A DNA stretch of 64,000 nucleotides from Bosea vaviloviae. Lineage in GTDB: Bacteria; Pseudomonadota; Alphaproteobacteria; Rhizobiales; Beijerinckiaceae. The stretch covers positions 4,393,001-4,457,000 of the forward strand of contig NZ_CP017147.1 in assembly GCF_001741865.1 (NCBI RefSeq), read 5' to 3'. A model generated the notes under the pieces. The model had not been told where the DNA came from, searched no databases, and was given only the letters and a program-made list of their open reading frames with translations. Shown here in pieces: positions 51,101 through 60,855 of this stretch. A program made the translations under genes and the position numbers. Within the stretch, counting starts at the first letter, position 1. Each line of letters begins with the position of its first letter.

Positions 51101-51613
51101 GGTTTTCGCCTGTGGCGTCTGCCCGGCCCGCAGCGCCAGGTCGAGCGGACCGCCATAACCGCCCGTCAGGGCGATCAGCCCGTCATGATGCGCCGCCAGG
51201 CGCTCCAGCGACGAGATCGGCTGCCCCGAGCCGCCAGCCGCCAGGCAGGCCTCGGAGACGAGCTTCATCAGGTTGCCGTAGCCGCCTTCCGTCATCGCGA
51301 GCAGGACGATGTGCGGTATGTCCTGCTGCACGGGCTTGCGGCCGCCCTCGGCTTCATCCGCGAAATCGACCGAGAGCTGCACGCCCACGATCGGCTGCAA
51401 GCCGGAGCTCGCCAGCTTCTCCGAGAATTCGAGCGCGCCGAACAGGTTGTTGGTGTCGGTCAGCGCCAGTGCCGGCTGCCCGTCTCCGGCAGCCATCTTG
51501 GCGATGGTGGAGACGGTCATCGCGCCTTCGAGCAGCGAATAGCTCGAATGGACATGAAGATGGACGAAGCCGACCTCCGACAGAATGCGCGCCTCGCCGG
51601 ATTCTCGACTCAT
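48140..51613 (-). CDS. dnaE: DNA polymerase III subunit alpha
   Basis: 1157 residues, replicative polymerase. The N-terminal PHP domain begins FVHLHVHSSYSLLEGAM (about 15-31). The palm carries PDFDIDFCQNRREEVIDYV with the catalytic Asp pair (about 410-428), then the fingers with YQEQVMQVAQALSGYSLGEA and GYGFNKSHAAAYA-type FADYGFNKSHAAAYAVVAF. The C-terminal OB domain has LRVQRYADFAQ and NLSDPSGQFEAILFSE. ATG 51613 is preferred because GAGGGTGGA precedes it. Near the LexA-like boxes at 51850-51885, but separated by a 36-codon gene. Confidence 0.98.
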   Translation of the reverse strand: MSRESGEARILSEVGFVHLHVHSSYSLLEGAMTVSTIAKMAAGDGQPALALTDTNNLFGALEFSEKLASSGLQPIVGVQLSVDFADEAEGGRKPVQQDIPHIVLLAMTEGGYGNLMKLVSEACLAAGGSGQPISSLERLAAHHDGLIALTGGYGGPLDLALRAGQTPQAKTRLDQLAAIFGDRLYVEIQRHEREGQAAVEAHLLRLAYDADLPIVATNEPFFAKPGDFDAHDALLAVAAGRLVSDGERRRVTPLHQFASRAEMKRRFADLPEALSATVEIAMRCSWRVGLRKPILPRFGAEGSDEAEELEAQARAGLAARLAKHGPASGYTVEDYEKRLDFELSIITRMKFPGYFLIVADFIKWAKDHGIPVGPGRGSGAGSLVAYALTITDVDPLRFGLLFERFLNPDRVSMPDFDIDFCQNRREEVIDYVKRHYGEERVAQIITFGTLLARGVLRDVGRVLEMPYGQVDKLTKLVPQNPAKPISLVDAIAGEPKLQEAAAEEPIVARLLEIGQKLEGLHRHASTHAAGVVIGDRPLEQLVALSVDPRTGMRVTQFNMKWVEQAGLVKFDFLGLKTLTTLETAVKLIAQRGIAVDLASLPFDDPKSYEMLARGEVVGVFQVESAGMRRALVDMKADRIEDLIALVALYRPGPMDNIPSYCRRKLGQESPTYLHPKMEPILAETHGIIVYQEQVMQVAQALSGYSLGEADLLRRAMGKKIKAEMDAQRDRFVRGAVEGGMTKDIASEIFDLLAKFADYGFNKSHAAAYAVVAFQTAYLKANYPVEFLAASMTLDMGNTDKLNEFRRDAERLNIKVLPPAINRSGVEFDVADGAIHYALGAIKGVGRFAVESVVVARRAGGDFKDLADFARRIDTKLVNRRTIEALIAAGALDALEPERARAMAAIDGMLALSNRTRDEAAAGQSDFFGGGMVQEAFRIPPVEPWSPAERLRREHDAVGFFLSGHPLDDYEHVLKRLRVQRYADFAQTVRANGTSVAKVAVSVIDKSERRTKSGSKMGIVNLSDPSGQFEAILFSEGLQRYRDLLEPGRALVLRLSAVLDGEEVRPRIEDVEVLDDLAARQKQDLLVYLRDDKALASIAERVRPRSDGIRAEGKIALVMILNDGAQEVEIELPGRYPVNQQIANAVRAAPGVVSVELR

Positions 51614-51725
51614 TCCACCCTCGCCTGCCCGCTGCTCAGGGCGCGACTCGCAGCGTCGCGCCAGCGTCATATGAAGCGGTTGCGGGGCAGGCGTCGAGGC
51701 GGTGGCATGCCGCGCTGTGGATAGG

Positions 51726-51836
51726 TCAGACGCGTGGCCCCGCCATCAGCGCCGCCCAGATCCAGATCATGCCGAGGAACAGGCCAAGCGACAGGATTTC
51801 GGCCAAGCCAACGACCAGTTTGCGCGCAGCGATCAT
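51726..51836 (-). CDS. 36-residue membrane protein behind LexA-like boxes
   Basis: Too short for usual gene finders. It reads MIAARKLVVGLAEILSLGLF then LGMIWIWAALMAGPRV: a basic start, one hydrophobic helix of about 24 residues and a short tail. AGGAG lies 6 nt before the ATG at 51836, a near-ideal ribosome site (a second ATG at 51842 abuts it). Two near-consensus SOS boxes lie 14-49 nt upstream. The length, single helix and control resemble the Caulobacter SOS-induced division inhibitor SidA (29 residues), but no sequence homology is claimed. Confidence 0.65.
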   Translation of the reverse strand: MIAARKLVVGLAEILSLGLFLGMIWIWAALMAGPRV

Positions 51837-51849
51837 GTCCATCTCCTGT

Positions 51850-51885
51850 GTTCTCTCTATGTCCAGTTTAATTCATGTTTTGTTC
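51850..51885 (-). promoter_or_regulatory. Two near-consensus LexA boxes
   Basis: On the plus strand ATTC (51871-51874)-N7-GTTC (51882-51885) and GTTC (51850-51853)-N7-GTCC (51861-51864) each match GTTC-N7-GTTC with one mismatch and exact 7-nt spacing. The first has an A/T-rich spacer (ATGTTTT) as in known alphaproteobacterial boxes. They sit just upstream of the 36-residue membrane protein gene. Confidence 0.5.
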
Positions 51886-51982
51886 TCGTCAATGCCTATA
51901 GGTCAGCTCCGTTCTGCACATATGAATGGCAGTTAACAAAATCTTGCGGCTCTCGGATCGCCTTTGCAGGCTGCACCGGTCC

Positions 51983-52274
51983 CTAGGGCAGGAACAGGTG
52001 CGGACCAAACATCACAAGCAGCACCAGCAGGATGTGCTCCACAAGCAGTATGCCCCGCCAGTAGGTCCCATCGATCTGCGCGCGAATCCGGCTGCGAGCA
52101 TCACCAGGATTGCGCAGCCTTCCCCAATTCGACTGGTAGTGCGCCTCGATCACGGACCAGGTCGGATGGCCGATCGCGCGCGCAACGACGGATGGTGAGA
52201 AAGATCACCGCCATCATAGAGATCAGGACGCTGAACCACGCCAGAACCCCGGACAGAACGGCGGCAAACGTCAC
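51983..52274 (-). pseudogene. Small two-helix membrane protein with a one-base frameshift
   Basis: GTG at 52274 follows a strong GGAGGT site. The first frame gives MTFAAVLSGVLAWFSVLISM then MAVIFLTIRRCAR. Near 52174-52184 (a GCGCGCGC run) one extra base shifts the frame; the continuation IGHPTWSVIEAHYQSNWGRL, then a basic stretch, WRGILLVEHILLVLLVMFGP and HLFLP ends at TAG 51983. The second half has no start of its own, since a stop lies upstream in its frame. The restored protein would have about 96 residues with a helix at each end. Family unknown. It lies 27 nt after lolD on the same strand. Confidence 0.6.
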
Positions 52275-52301
52275 GATCGGACCTCCGCTGGAGATTGCCG
52301 A

Positions 52302-52988
52302 CTACAGCGGCACGACCAGCCCGTCGCGGATCGTGACCTGCCGGTCCATGCGGCGCGCGAGGTCGAGGTTATGGGTCGCGATCAGCGCCGCCAACCCCGA
52401 GGCCCGGGCCAGGGCCACGAGCGTGCTGAAGACATGCAGCGAGGTGTGCGGGTCGAGATTGCCGGTCGGCTCGTCGGCGAGCAGCAGGCGCGGGGTATTG
52501 GCCATGGCGCGGCCGATCGCGACGCGCTGCTGCTCGCCGCCGGAGAGTTCGCCCGGCAGATGGTCGAGGCGCGCGCCCAGGCCGAGGAAGGTCAGGAGTT
52601 CGGCGGCCCGCTCCTCCGCCAATTGCTTCGGCAGGCCGCGGATGCGCTGCGGCAGGACGACATTCTCCAGCGCGCTGAACTCCGGCAGCAGATGGTGGAA
52701 CTGGTAGACGAAGCCGATCTCGGTGCGCCGCAGCCGCGTGCGGCCCTTGTCGTCGAGCTTGGCGGTCGCCATGCCGCCGACGAAGACCTCGCCGGCATCC
52801 GGCTTTTCGAGCAGGCCGGCGACATGGAGCAAGGTCGACTTACCGGTGCCGCTCGGTGCGACGAGCGCGACGAGCTCGCCTGGCCACAGCGCGAAATCCG
52901 CCTTGCGCAGGATTTCGAGCGGAGCATCGGTCTGGGGGTAGAAGCGCTCGACCTGAGAGAGGAAGAGTGCAGGTGTTTCGCGTTGCAT
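52302..52988 (-). CDS. lolD: Lipoprotein-releasing ABC transporter ATPase LolD
   Basis: 228 residues. ATP-binding subunit of the LolCDE complex, which extracts outer-membrane lipoproteins from the inner membrane to LolA. Walker [19 protein letters not shown] (about 43-60), signature [15 protein letters not shown] and Walker [13 protein letters not shown] are intact. The Q-loop [18 protein letters not shown] matches LolD (HHLLPEF). ATG 52988 is 20 nt after the permease gene. Confidence 0.96.
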   Translation of the reverse strand: MQRETPALFLSQVERFYPQTDAPLEILRKADFALWPGELVALVAPSGTGKSTLLHVAGLLEKPDAGEVFVGGMATAKLDDKGRTRLRRTEIGFVYQFHHLLPEFSALENVVLPQRIRGLPKQLAEERAAELLTFLGLGARLDHLPGELSGGEQQRVAIGRAMANTPRLLLADEPTGNLDPHTSLHVFSTLVALARASGLAALIATHNLDLARRMDRQVTIRDGLVVPL

Positions 52989-53008
52989 GATGCGACCAGT
53001 TCCCGCCT

Positions 53009-54328
53009 TCAACCCATCCTGAGCGCTTGGACGGGGTCGAGACGCGCCGCCTTCCAAGCCGGATAGAGCGTCGCCAGCAGCGACAGGACAAGCGCCATCA
53101 CCACCACGCTGGTGACCTCGCCCCAATCAATGACGGAGGGAATGTCGCTGAGGAAACGCACCGTCGGATCCCAGAGATTGGCGCCGGTGAGCCAGTTCAG
53201 CGCCGCGGTGATCGACTTGATGTTCCTGGCGAAGACGATCCCGAGCCCGAGGCCCGCCAGCGTCCCGAAGACGCCGATCGCCGCGCCCGTGATCAGGAAG
53301 ACGCGCAGGACCGTGCCGCGCGTCGCCCCCATCGTCCGCAGGATCGCGATGTCCGATGTCTTGTCCTTTACCAGCATGATCAGGCCCGAGACGATGTTGA
53401 GCGCCGCGACGAGCACGATCAGGGCCAGGATGATGAACATGACGTTGCGTTCGACTTCGAGCGCGTTGAAGAAGGTCCGGTTGCGCTGGCGCCAGTCGGA
53501 CAGCACGAGCGGTCGCGGCGCATCGGCCTCGATGGCGTCGCGCACGGCTTGGGTCTTGTCGGGATTGTCGACGAAGATCTCGATGACGTTCACGTCGCCG
53601 TCGCGGTTGAAATAGGCCTGCGCCTCCGTCAGCGGCATGAAGACAAAGGAGCTGTCGAACTCGGTCATCCCGATCTCGAACACGGCCTGCACCGGATAGG
53701 CCTTGATGCGCGGTGCGGTGCCAAAGGGCGTGGATGCGCCCCGTGGCGTCACGATGGTGATCGAATCGCCCGGTTGCAGCGACAGGGAGTCCGCCAGGCG
53801 CTTGCCGATGGCGACGCCGCCGGCCGTGTCGAAGCCATCGAGCGTGCCGCGCCTGATGTTGCCGCCGACGAAGGGGATCGATTTGAGATCGGCCTCGCTG
53901 ATGCCACGCACCAGCACGCCGCCATTAGCGTATTGCGATGACGCCAGCGCCTGCCCCTCGACCAGCGGAATAGCGAGCTTGATGCCCGGCACCTTCCGCA
54001 ACCGCTCGGCCACCGCCATGTAGTCGTCCAGCGGGCGGTCGATCGGGGTCGCGAAGATATGGCCGTTCACGCCGACGATCTTCTCCAGCAGCTCCTTGCG
54101 GAAGCCGTTCATCACCGACATCACGATGATCAGCGTGGCCACGCCGAGCAGGATGCCGAGGAAGGAGAAGCCGGCAATGACCGAAACGAAGCCCTCGCGT
54201 CGGCGCGTGCGCAGATAGCGCCCCGCCAGCAGCCATTCGAAACCGGCGAAGGGGCGGGTTCCGGTGGGCTGGATGTGCGCGCCCGTATCGGCCGTCTCGG
54301 CCGGCAACGTCTGCGTCGCCATATTCAT
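53009..54328 (-). CDS. Lipoprotein-releasing ABC transporter permease (LolC/LolE/LolF type)
   Basis: 439 residues, four membrane helices: one near residues 50-75 ([20 protein letters not shown]) and three in the C-terminal third ([20 protein letters not shown] and two more), with a large periplasmic domain between. The cytoplasmic coupling motif [20 protein letters not shown] is characteristic. Only one permease gene is present, as in alphaproteobacteria where a LolF-like hybrid is thought to work as a homodimer. ATGs at 54328 and 54322 are both possible. Follows proS. Confidence 0.94.
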   Translation of the reverse strand: MNMATQTLPAETADTGAHIQPTGTRPFAGFEWLLAGRYLRTRRREGFVSVIAGFSFLGILLGVATLIIVMSVMNGFRKELLEKIVGVNGHIFATPIDRPLDDYMAVAERLRKVPGIKLAIPLVEGQALASSQYANGGVLVRGISEADLKSIPFVGGNIRRGTLDGFDTAGGVAIGKRLADSLSLQPGDSITIVTPRGASTPFGTAPRIKAYPVQAVFEIGMTEFDSSFVFMPLTEAQAYFNRDGDVNVIEIFVDNPDKTQAVRDAIEADAPRPLVLSDWRQRNRTFFNALEVERNVMFIILALIVLVAALNIVSGLIMLVKDKTSDIAILRTMGATRGTVLRVFLITGAAIGVFGTLAGLGLGIVFARNIKSITAALNWLTGANLWDPTVRFLSDIPSVIDWGEVTSVVVMALVLSLLATLYPAWKAARLDPVQALRMG

Positions 54329-54356
54329 CGACCCCTGCCCTGCCGGTTGCGCGGGT

Positions 54357-55688
54357 TCACGCGGTCTTGCCCTTGAAGCGGTCGAGCGCGGCCTCGAGCG
54401 AGACGAGTTCACGCTCGCCACTGGTGCGGCGCTTGATCTCGACCTTGCCCTCAGTCAGCCCCTTGGGGCCGACGATGATCTGCCAGGGCACGCCGATCAG
54501 GTCGGCAGTGGCGAATTTGCCACCCGGACGCGTATCGGTGTCGTCGTAGAGCGCGTCATAGCCCCTGGCGAGAAGCGTCTTGTAGAGTTGCTCGCAGGCG
54601 CCGTCGGTCGCAGCGTCGCCGACCTTGAGGTTGAGCACGGCAATGTCGAAGGGCGCGATCTCATCGGGCCAGATGATGCCGCCATCATCATGGCCGGCCT
54701 CGATCAGCGCGGCAACGAGCCGGCTCGGGCCGATACCGTACGAGCCGCCATGGACAGGCACGGGGACCCCGTCCGGGCCGGCCACGGTTGCGCCCATCGG
54801 CTCGGAATACTTCGTGCCGAAATAGAAGATGTGACCGACTTCGATGCCGCGCGCCGAAAGCTGCTTGTCGGCGGGAATCGCGTCATAATCCGCAGCCTCA
54901 TGCATCTCCTCGGTCGCGGCATAGAGGCTCGTCCATTTGTCGACGACGCTCTGGAGACCGTCCACGCTGTCGAAATCGGTGTCGATCGCGGGCGTCTCGA
55001 AGTCGAGATAGTCCTTGTGGCAGAAGACCTGACTCTCGCCGGTCGAGGCCAGCACGATGAATTCGTGACTGAGATCGCCGCCGATCGGGCCGGTGTCGGC
55101 GCGCATCGGGATCGCCTTCAGGCCAAGCCGCGCAAAGGTGCGCAGATAGGCCGTGAACATGCGGTTATAGGCGTGGCGCGCGCTGGCCTGGTCGATGTCG
55201 AAGGAATAGGCGTCCTTCATCAGGAACTCGCGCCCGCGCATCACGCCGAAACGGGGACGGACCTCGTCGCGGAACTTCCACTGGATGTGGTAGAGATTGA
55301 GCGGCAAATCCTTGTAGGACTTCACATAGGACCGGAAGATGTCGGTGACCATCTCCTCATTGGTCGGGCCATAGAGCATCTCGCGGTCGTGCCGGTCCTT
55401 GATGCGCAGCATCTCCTTGCCATAGGCGTCGTAGCGGCCACTCTCGCGCCAGAGATCGGCCGACTGGATTGTCGGCATCAGGATCTCGATGGCGCCCGAG
55501 CGGTTCTGCTCCTCGCGGACGATGCGGCTGATCTTGTCGAGGACGCGCAGGCCCAGCGGCAGCCAGGAATAGATGCCGGCGGACTGCTGGCGGATCATCC
55601 CCGCGCGCAGCATCAGGCGGTGCGAGACGATCTCCGCTTCTTTGGGCGTATCGCGCAGCAGGGGCAGAAAGTAGCGGGAGAGGCGCAT
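54357..55688 (-). CDS. proS: Prolyl-tRNA synthetase, short bacterial type
   Basis: 443 residues. Class II synthetase; motif 1 around [16 protein letters not shown], motif 2 [20 protein letters not shown], motif 3 [15 protein letters not shown], then the anticodon-binding domain with [20 protein letters not shown]. It lacks the about 180-residue editing insertion of E. coli ProS between motifs 2 and 3, which is normal for alphaproteobacteria. Start at [12 protein letters not shown] (55688). Confidence 0.97.
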   Translation of the reverse strand: MRLSRYFLPLLRDTPKEAEIVSHRLMLRAGMIRQQSAGIYSWLPLGLRVLDKISRIVREEQNRSGAIEILMPTIQSADLWRESGRYDAYGKEMLRIKDRHDREMLYGPTNEEMVTDIFRSYVKSYKDLPLNLYHIQWKFRDEVRPRFGVMRGREFLMKDAYSFDIDQASARHAYNRMFTAYLRTFARLGLKAIPMRADTGPIGGDLSHEFIVLASTGESQVFCHKDYLDFETPAIDTDFDSVDGLQSVVDKWTSLYAATEEMHEAADYDAIPADKQLSARGIEVGHIFYFGTKYSEPMGATVAGPDGVPVPVHGGSYGIGPSRLVAALIEAGHDDGGIIWPDEIAPFDIAVLNLKVGDAATDGACEQLYKTLLARGYDALYDDTDTRPGGKFATADLIGVPWQIIVGPKGLTEGKVEIKRRTSGERELVSLEAALDRFKGKTA

Positions 55689-55817
55689 GGACGAACTCGT
55701 GGAACGGTGGACTCGCACCGAAACGATGCGAGTCAGTGGTGCCAGAGACACCATCGCCGTTCACAAAATGCAAATGCAAATCCAATTCGCATCACCGAAA
55801 ATGGCGCGGAACCGGGG

Positions 55818-56318
55818 TTAGCGTGTCGGGAATTTGACCTTGAGCCTGGTGCTGACCAGAGGCGGAACGAAGGCCGAGACATCTCCCCCCATCGACGCGA
55901 TCTGGCGAACCAGCGTCGAGGTGATGTAGCGCGTATTGGGGGAAGCCGGGAGGAACACGGTCTGCAAATCGGGCACCATGGTCTGGTTCATGCCGGCGAG
56001 CTGCATCTCGTAGTCGAAGTCGGTGGCGTCGCGCAGGCCGCGGATCATGATGGTCGCGCCGGCGGCCTGAGCGGCCTGGACGGCAAGATAGTCGAAGGTC
56101 ACGACCTCGATGGCAACGCCCTCCGCCGCGGCGATCGGCCCCGCGACCTCGCGCAGCAGCGCGGCGCGTTCATCGGCCGAAAAGATCGGGGCCTTGCCGG
56201 GATGCACGCCGATGGCCAGGACGAGCCGGTCGCAGAGCCGGCAGGCGCCCGCGATGACGTCGGCATGGCCGTTGGTGATCGGGTCGAAGGATCCGGGGTA
56301 AAAGGCTGTGCGGCTCAT
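55818..56318 (-). CDS. coaD: Phosphopantetheine adenylyltransferase
   Basis: 166 residues; penultimate step of coenzyme A synthesis. Motif [17 protein letters not shown] with the TNGH phosphate-binding His (about 8-24), [21 protein letters not shown] and [20 protein letters not shown] are diagnostic. It starts at ATG 56318, 49 nt after the chemoreceptor stop. Confidence 0.97.
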   Translation of the reverse strand: MSRTAFYPGSFDPITNGHADVIAGACRLCDRLVLAIGVHPGKAPIFSADERAALLREVAGPIAAAEGVAIEVVTFDYLAVQAAQAAGATIMIRGLRDATDFDYEMQLAGMNQTMVPDLQTVFLPASPNTRYITSTLVRQIASMGGDVSAFVPPLVSTRLKVKFPTR

Positions 56319-56367
56319 GAGGAAGGGTTAGCCCCTGCCCGCCTCGCCGACAAGCGGCTCGCCGCGC

Positions 56368-58527
56368 TCACGCCGCACGCACCTGGGTGATGAACTGATC
56401 GATCCGCGACTTCAGCGAACCCGCAAGCCCGCTCAGTTCGCTCGATGCCCGCAGGACGGCGGCCGCAGCTTCCGAGGTCTGCTGCGAGGCGTTCGAGACC
56501 AGGCTGGTGGCGTCGCCGATTCGGCTGAACTCATGGGTCGCAGCGCTGACATCGGAGACGATGGCATGGGTCACGCCATGCTGCTGGCGCATCGTTCCCG
56601 CGGTGCGGCGGACCGCGTCGCTCAGATCGGCGATCATGCCGCGAATGCCGGCGATGGCATCGACTGTCTCGCCCGTGGCCTGGTTCATGGTCGCGATCTG
56701 GCGCGAAATATCCTCGATGGCGCGCGCGGTCTGGGCCGACAGCCCCTTCACCTCGGAGGCGACGACGGCGAAGCCGCGACCGGCGTCTCCGGCGCGGGCG
56801 GCCTCGATCGTGGCGTTGAGCGCAAGCAGATTGGTCTGCGCGGCGATGCCGGAGATCAGGCCGGTGACGTCGGAGACGCGCGCGGCTCCTGTCGCCAGCG
56901 AATCCACGATCACCCCCATCTCGTCCGCGTAATCCCGCGCCGACCGTGCCGAGCGGTCGGACGACTGGACGTCGCCATCAAGCCGATCAATCGCCAGACG
57001 CAGGTCGCGCGCCGCCTCCTCGATCGAGCTCATGCTGAAGATCGCCCGCGAGGCCGCCTCATGGACCGTACCGGCATTGGCCTGCGTCTCGCGCGCTCCC
57101 GCCGACAATTCGCTCGCCGTCACGCTGAGAGCCTCAGCGGCGTTGGAGACCGCGCTCGTGACGCCCAGTACGGAGCGCTCCAGATCGGATGCGAGATCGC
57201 TGAGCAAGGCTGCGCGCTGCCGTTGTGTGTCGCTATCGCGCTCCTCGCGCTCCTGCAGGCGGGCCTGCTCGTCCCGCACCATGGTTTCGCGGATGCTCTG
57301 GACGGAAGCCGCGATCGCACCGATCTCGTCGCGTCGCTGCGCACCAGGGATGCGCAGATCGGTGCGCCCAGCCGCGGCCCCCGCAAGCGCCTCGGCGAGC
57401 CCGGCGATCGGCTGTGCCACGGAGAGGCCGAGCAGCAACGCCACCAGCAGCACGGGGCCGAGCACACTGAGGCTGGCCACCACGATCGCTCCCTTGAGCT
57501 TGTCGATGACGGCGAAGGCAGAACTCTCCGGCTCGGTCAGCCAGAGCAGCCAGGGCCAGCCATCGACCGCCATGCTGCGCCCGGTCACGACCAGCGGCGC
57601 GCCGTCGCGGCTCGTCATCTGGAGCATGGCGCCGCTCGAGGCGGCGAGCCGACGCGGATCGAGCGTCTCGACGGGCGCCGTGCCAGCCTGCCGCGCGGCG
57701 GGGTTCGAGCGCATGAAGCCGTCCGCGCCGACGACATGAGCCTCCGTATGGCGCGACGCGCTGGCGCTCGCCGCCAGAGCCTCGTCGATCAGCGAAGTGT
57801 TGATCGCAAAGATGAGCGTGCCGGCCGGCTCGGAAGCCCCGGCATCGGCGCCAGAGAAACGCTGCGCCAGGAAGGCGCGCGATTCGCCGCCGACCGGGTC
57901 GTAGGGCGCGAAATCGATGACGGCCTGCTCGCCGATGGGCAGCTTGCTCGCGGCCTCGAAGATGGTACCGAGGCCTGATCGTGCGAGGTCGGGCTCGCTG
58001 ATCAGGCGCCCGAATTCGGGCCCCTTGGTCACGCTGTAGACGACGCGCCCCTTGGCGGAGACGAGGTAGACGTCGGCATAGCCGAACTGCTTCAGGATCG
58101 CGGAATAGGTCTCGTGGATCGCGACATGGCGCCAGGAATAGCCATGCTTGTGATCCTGGCCGGTCCGCGCCACGCGCTCGGATGAAGATAGCGAACCATC
58201 GCCTTGATAATAGGACAGAATGGCGCTCCGATCATAAGCACCCAACTCCATCCATTTGCCGATCTCGTCGAGCGTCGTGACCGTATAGGCGCTACGCGCC
58301 TGCACCGAGAGTTCGGAGCGGATCTGCAGCCAGCGCCGCTCGATCGCCTTGGCATGGCTTTCGGCGAGAATGTCGAGGCGCTCGCGCACCGCTTCGCGGG
58401 TCCATTGCTGAACGGCGACATAGGCCGATCCCCCCACGGCGAGCGCAGCGAGGCATGCCAGGCCGAGCATGGCAGCAGGAAGCCTGAATCTCAGACTGAA
58501 CAAGCGTCCTGGTCCCCGCAACGACAC
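56368..58527 (-). CDS. Methyl-accepting chemotaxis protein
   Basis: 719 residues. First membrane helix at about 17-37 ([20 protein letters not shown]), a large periplasmic sensor (about 38-340) of dCache type with [20 protein letters not shown] and [15 protein letters not shown], a second helix near 341-366, a HAMP domain ([20 protein letters not shown]) and a signalling domain whose hairpin region reads [20 protein letters not shown]. Ligand unknown. The start is GTG 58527; the ATG 19 codons later would lose the basic N-terminus. Confidence 0.93.
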   Translation of the reverse strand: MSLRGPGRLFSLRFRLPAAMLGLACLAALAVGGSAYVAVQQWTREAVRERLDILAESHAKAIERRWLQIRSELSVQARSAYTVTTLDEIGKWMELGAYDRSAILSYYQGDGSLSSSERVARTGQDHKHGYSWRHVAIHETYSAILKQFGYADVYLVSAKGRVVYSVTKGPEFGRLISEPDLARSGLGTIFEAASKLPIGEQAVIDFAPYDPVGGESRAFLAQRFSGADAGASEPAGTLIFAINTSLIDEALAASASASRHTEAHVVGADGFMRSNPAARQAGTAPVETLDPRRLAASSGAMLQMTSRDGAPLVVTGRSMAVDGWPWLLWLTEPESSAFAVIDKLKGAIVVASLSVLGPVLLVALLLGLSVAQPIAGLAEALAGAAAGRTDLRIPGAQRRDEIGAIAASVQSIRETMVRDEQARLQEREERDSDTQRQRAALLSDLASDLERSVLGVTSAVSNAAEALSVTASELSAGARETQANAGTVHEAASRAIFSMSSIEEAARDLRLAIDRLDGDVQSSDRSARSARDYADEMGVIVDSLATGAARVSDVTGLISGIAAQTNLLALNATIEAARAGDAGRGFAVVASEVKGLSAQTARAIEDISRQIATMNQATGETVDAIAGIRGMIADLSDAVRRTAGTMRQQHGVTHAIVSDVSAATHEFSRIGDATSLVSNASQQTSEAAAAVLRASSELSGLAGSLKSRIDQFITQVRAA

Positions 58528-58587
58528 CGATGATGGTCTCAGGTGAATAGACCAGTCGGCGTTAACTTTCGCTGAAAGGCCCTGCCC

Positions 58588-58725
58588 TCAGGACAATGGC
58601 AGCCAGGATGGCGGCAGCAATGCCGCAGCGGCGGCGGCGCTGCCGATGATCACCGACGTCAGGACGATCAGGATAGACGCGATCGAGACGTGGCGCCGGC
58701 CGGCGAAACTGAAATTGAGCTGCAT
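58588..58725 (-). CDS. 45-residue single-helix membrane protein
   Basis: ATG frame 58725-58588 reads MQLNFSFAGRRHVSIASILI then VLTSVIIGSAAAAAALLPPS and WLPLS: basic N-terminus, one helix, Ala-rich end. It looks like a real small membrane protein because polar and hydrophobic parts are cleanly divided, but the ribosome site is weak. Unknown function. It lies upstream of the chemoreceptor on the same strand, 60 nt away. Confidence 0.45.
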   Translation of the reverse strand: MQLNFSFAGRRHVSIASILIVLTSVIIGSAAAAAALLPPSWLPLS

Positions 58726-58889
58726 GGGATGCTCTGGGCGAATCGAATGATGTTCGGCTTACTTTGCGTGAGGGCCCTGCCGGGCCGCGGAAAGGCGAGA
58801 CCGTGGCGAAACCGTGACGGCGTCCGTCGAACAGCCCCTAGGCGCGTTTGACGATTGCTTTAGGAGCGAATTCCCGCCTAAACCGCCGC

Positions 58890-60770
58890 ATGCTCACGAT
58901 CAACGACATTACCTACAGGCTCGGCGAACGGCTGCTGCTCGATCACGCCAGCGCAGCGCTGCCCGATGGCTCGCGCGTCGGCCTCGTCGGCCGTAACGGC
59001 ACCGGCAAGACCACACTCTTCCGCATCATCACCGGCGATCTTTCGCCGGAAGGCGGCAATATCAGCCTGCCCAAGGGTCGGCGCATCGGCGGCGTCGCAC
59101 AGGAAGCGCCCGGCGGTCCGGAGACGCTGATCGAGGTCGTGCTCGCCGCCGACACCGAGCGCGCGGCCCTGATCAAGGAGTCCGAGACCGCCAAAGACCC
59201 GCATCGCATTGCCGAGATCGAAACCCGGCTTGCCGACATCAACGCCCATTCCGCGCCGGCCCGCGCCGCGACCGTGCTGCACGGCCTTGGCTTCGACGAG
59301 GCGGCGCAGCAGCGCCCCTGCTCGGATTTCTCCGGCGGCTGGCGCATGCGCGTCGCGCTCGCCGCCGTGCTGTTCTCGGAGCCTGACCTGCTGCTCCTCG
59401 ACGAGCCGACCAACTATCTCGACCTCGAAGGCACGCTCTGGCTCTACGATTATCTCGAGCGCTACCCGCACACCGTACTCGTCGTCAGCCATGATCGCGA
59501 ATTGCTCGATACCTGCGTTGACCACATCCTGCATCTCGACCAGGGCAAGCTGACGATCTATCGCGGCGGCTACACCTCCTTTGCCAGGCAACGCGCCGAA
59601 AAGCAGATGCAGCTCTCCAAGGCCAAGGAAAAGCAGGACGCCGAGCGCAAGCATCTCCAGGCCTTCGTCGACCGCTTCAAGGCGAAGGCCTCGAAGGCGC
59701 GCCAGGCGCAGTCGCGCGTCAAGCGGCTGGAGAAGATGGAATCGATCGCCACCATCGTCGATCGCGACGTCCAGCCCTTCAGCCTGCCCGGCCCCGAGCG
59801 GCCGCTCTCGCCGCCGATGATCGTGCTGGACAACGCCAGCGCCGGTTATGGCGACCGCACCGTGCTGTCGAAGCTCAACCTGACGCTCCTGCCCGACGAC
59901 CGCATCGCGCTGCTCGGCTCGAACGGCAACGGCAAGTCGACCTTCTGCAAGCTGATCGGCGGCAGGCTGCCGCCGCTCTCGGGCACGATGCGGAAATCAT
60001 CGAAGCTGGAGACGGCCTATTTCGCCCAGCACCAGCTCGACGAATTGCGGCTGGAGGACACGCCGGTCGCGCATTTGCGCGATCTGATGCCGGACGCCCC
60101 CGAGGCCAAGGTGCGCTCCAAGGCGGCGCAGATCGGCTTCCCCGCGAGCAAGGCCGAGACGCCGGTGAAGAACCTCTCCGGCGGCGAGAAGGCCCGGCTG
60201 ATGCTGGGGCTTGCGGCCTTTGGTGGCCCCCATCTGCTGATCCTCGACGAGCCGACGAACCATCTCGACATCGACAGCCGCACCGCGCTGGTCAACGCGA
60301 TCAACGACTATCCCGGTGCGGTCATCCTCGTCAGCCACGACCGCTTCCTGATCGAGTCCTGCGCTGACCGGCTTTGGCTGGTGGGCGACGGCACGGTCAA
60401 GAATTTCGACGGCGACATGGAGGATTACCGCAGCTTCGTGCTCGGCACCGCGAAGGCGGCCAAGCGCGAGAAATCCGCAGCCGAAGCAGCCCCGTCAGGT
60501 AATGGCAAGGCCGAGGAACGCAAGGAGGCTGCGGTCAAGCGCATCGCACAGGGCCCGCTGCGGCAAAAGCTCAATCTCGCCGAGGCGCGCATCGCCAAGC
60601 TGACCGGACTGATCGAGAAGGTCGACGGCGTGCTCGGCAATGGCGCGGCCTTCGCGCGCGACCCCGACAAGGCGCTGATCCTGTCGCGGCAGCGGGCCGA
60701 ACTCGCCGAGGCGCTGGCGGCAGCCGAAGAGGAGTGGCTGGGCCTGAGCGAGGAACTGGAGAGCGCCTAA
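58890..60770 (+). CDS. ABC-F family ATPase (Uup/YheS-like)
   Basis: 626 residues, two tandem ABC domains without membrane segments. Domain 1 Walker A is GLVGRNGTGKTTLFRII (about 32-48), signature DFSGGWRMRVALAA, Walker B LLLLDEPTNYLDLEG. Domain 2 has LLGSNGNGKSTFCKLIGG, LSGGEKARLMLGLA and LLILDEPTNHLDID. A charged ARM linker (LSKAKEKQDAERKHLQAFVD) and a C-terminal coiled coil after about residue 550 are typical. ABC-F proteins act on the ribosome E site; which subfamily this is cannot be fixed by eye. ATG 58890 begins MLTINDITYRLGE. Confidence 0.95.
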   Translation: MLTINDITYRLGERLLLDHASAALPDGSRVGLVGRNGTGKTTLFRIITGDLSPEGGNISLPKGRRIGGVAQEAPGGPETLIEVVLAADTERAALIKESETAKDPHRIAEIETRLADINAHSAPARAATVLHGLGFDEAAQQRPCSDFSGGWRMRVALAAVLFSEPDLLLLDEPTNYLDLEGTLWLYDYLERYPHTVLVVSHDRELLDTCVDHILHLDQGKLTIYRGGYTSFARQRAEKQMQLSKAKEKQDAERKHLQAFVDRFKAKASKARQAQSRVKRLEKMESIATIVDRDVQPFSLPGPERPLSPPMIVLDNASAGYGDRTVLSKLNLTLLPDDRIALLGSNGNGKSTFCKLIGGRLPPLSGTMRKSSKLETAYFAQHQLDELRLEDTPVAHLRDLMPDAPEAKVRSKAAQIGFPASKAETPVKNLSGGEKARLMLGLAAFGGPHLLILDEPTNHLDIDSRTALVNAINDYPGAVILVSHDRFLIESCADRLWLVGDGTVKNFDGDMEDYRSFVLGTAKAAKREKSAAEAAPSGNGKAEERKEAAVKRIAQGPLRQKLNLAEARIAKLTGLIEKVDGVLGNGAAFARDPDKALILSRQRAELAEALAAAEEEWLGLSEELESA

Positions 60771-60855
60771 GCCAAACGCCCCCGGTCAGGCTCCTTCGAC
60801 AAGGGCCGCCGGAGAGGCACCCGATCGAGGAATAATCGCTCCTGCTGCCGTATCG

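Noticed and set aside
48845..51724. 959-codon open frame opposite dnaE
   Set aside because: Lies wholly inside dnaE on the other strand and shows no recognisable motif; dnaE motifs are intact.
54264..56390. 708-codon frame opposite proS and coaD
   Set aside because: Spans two well-supported genes on the other strand and has shadow composition.
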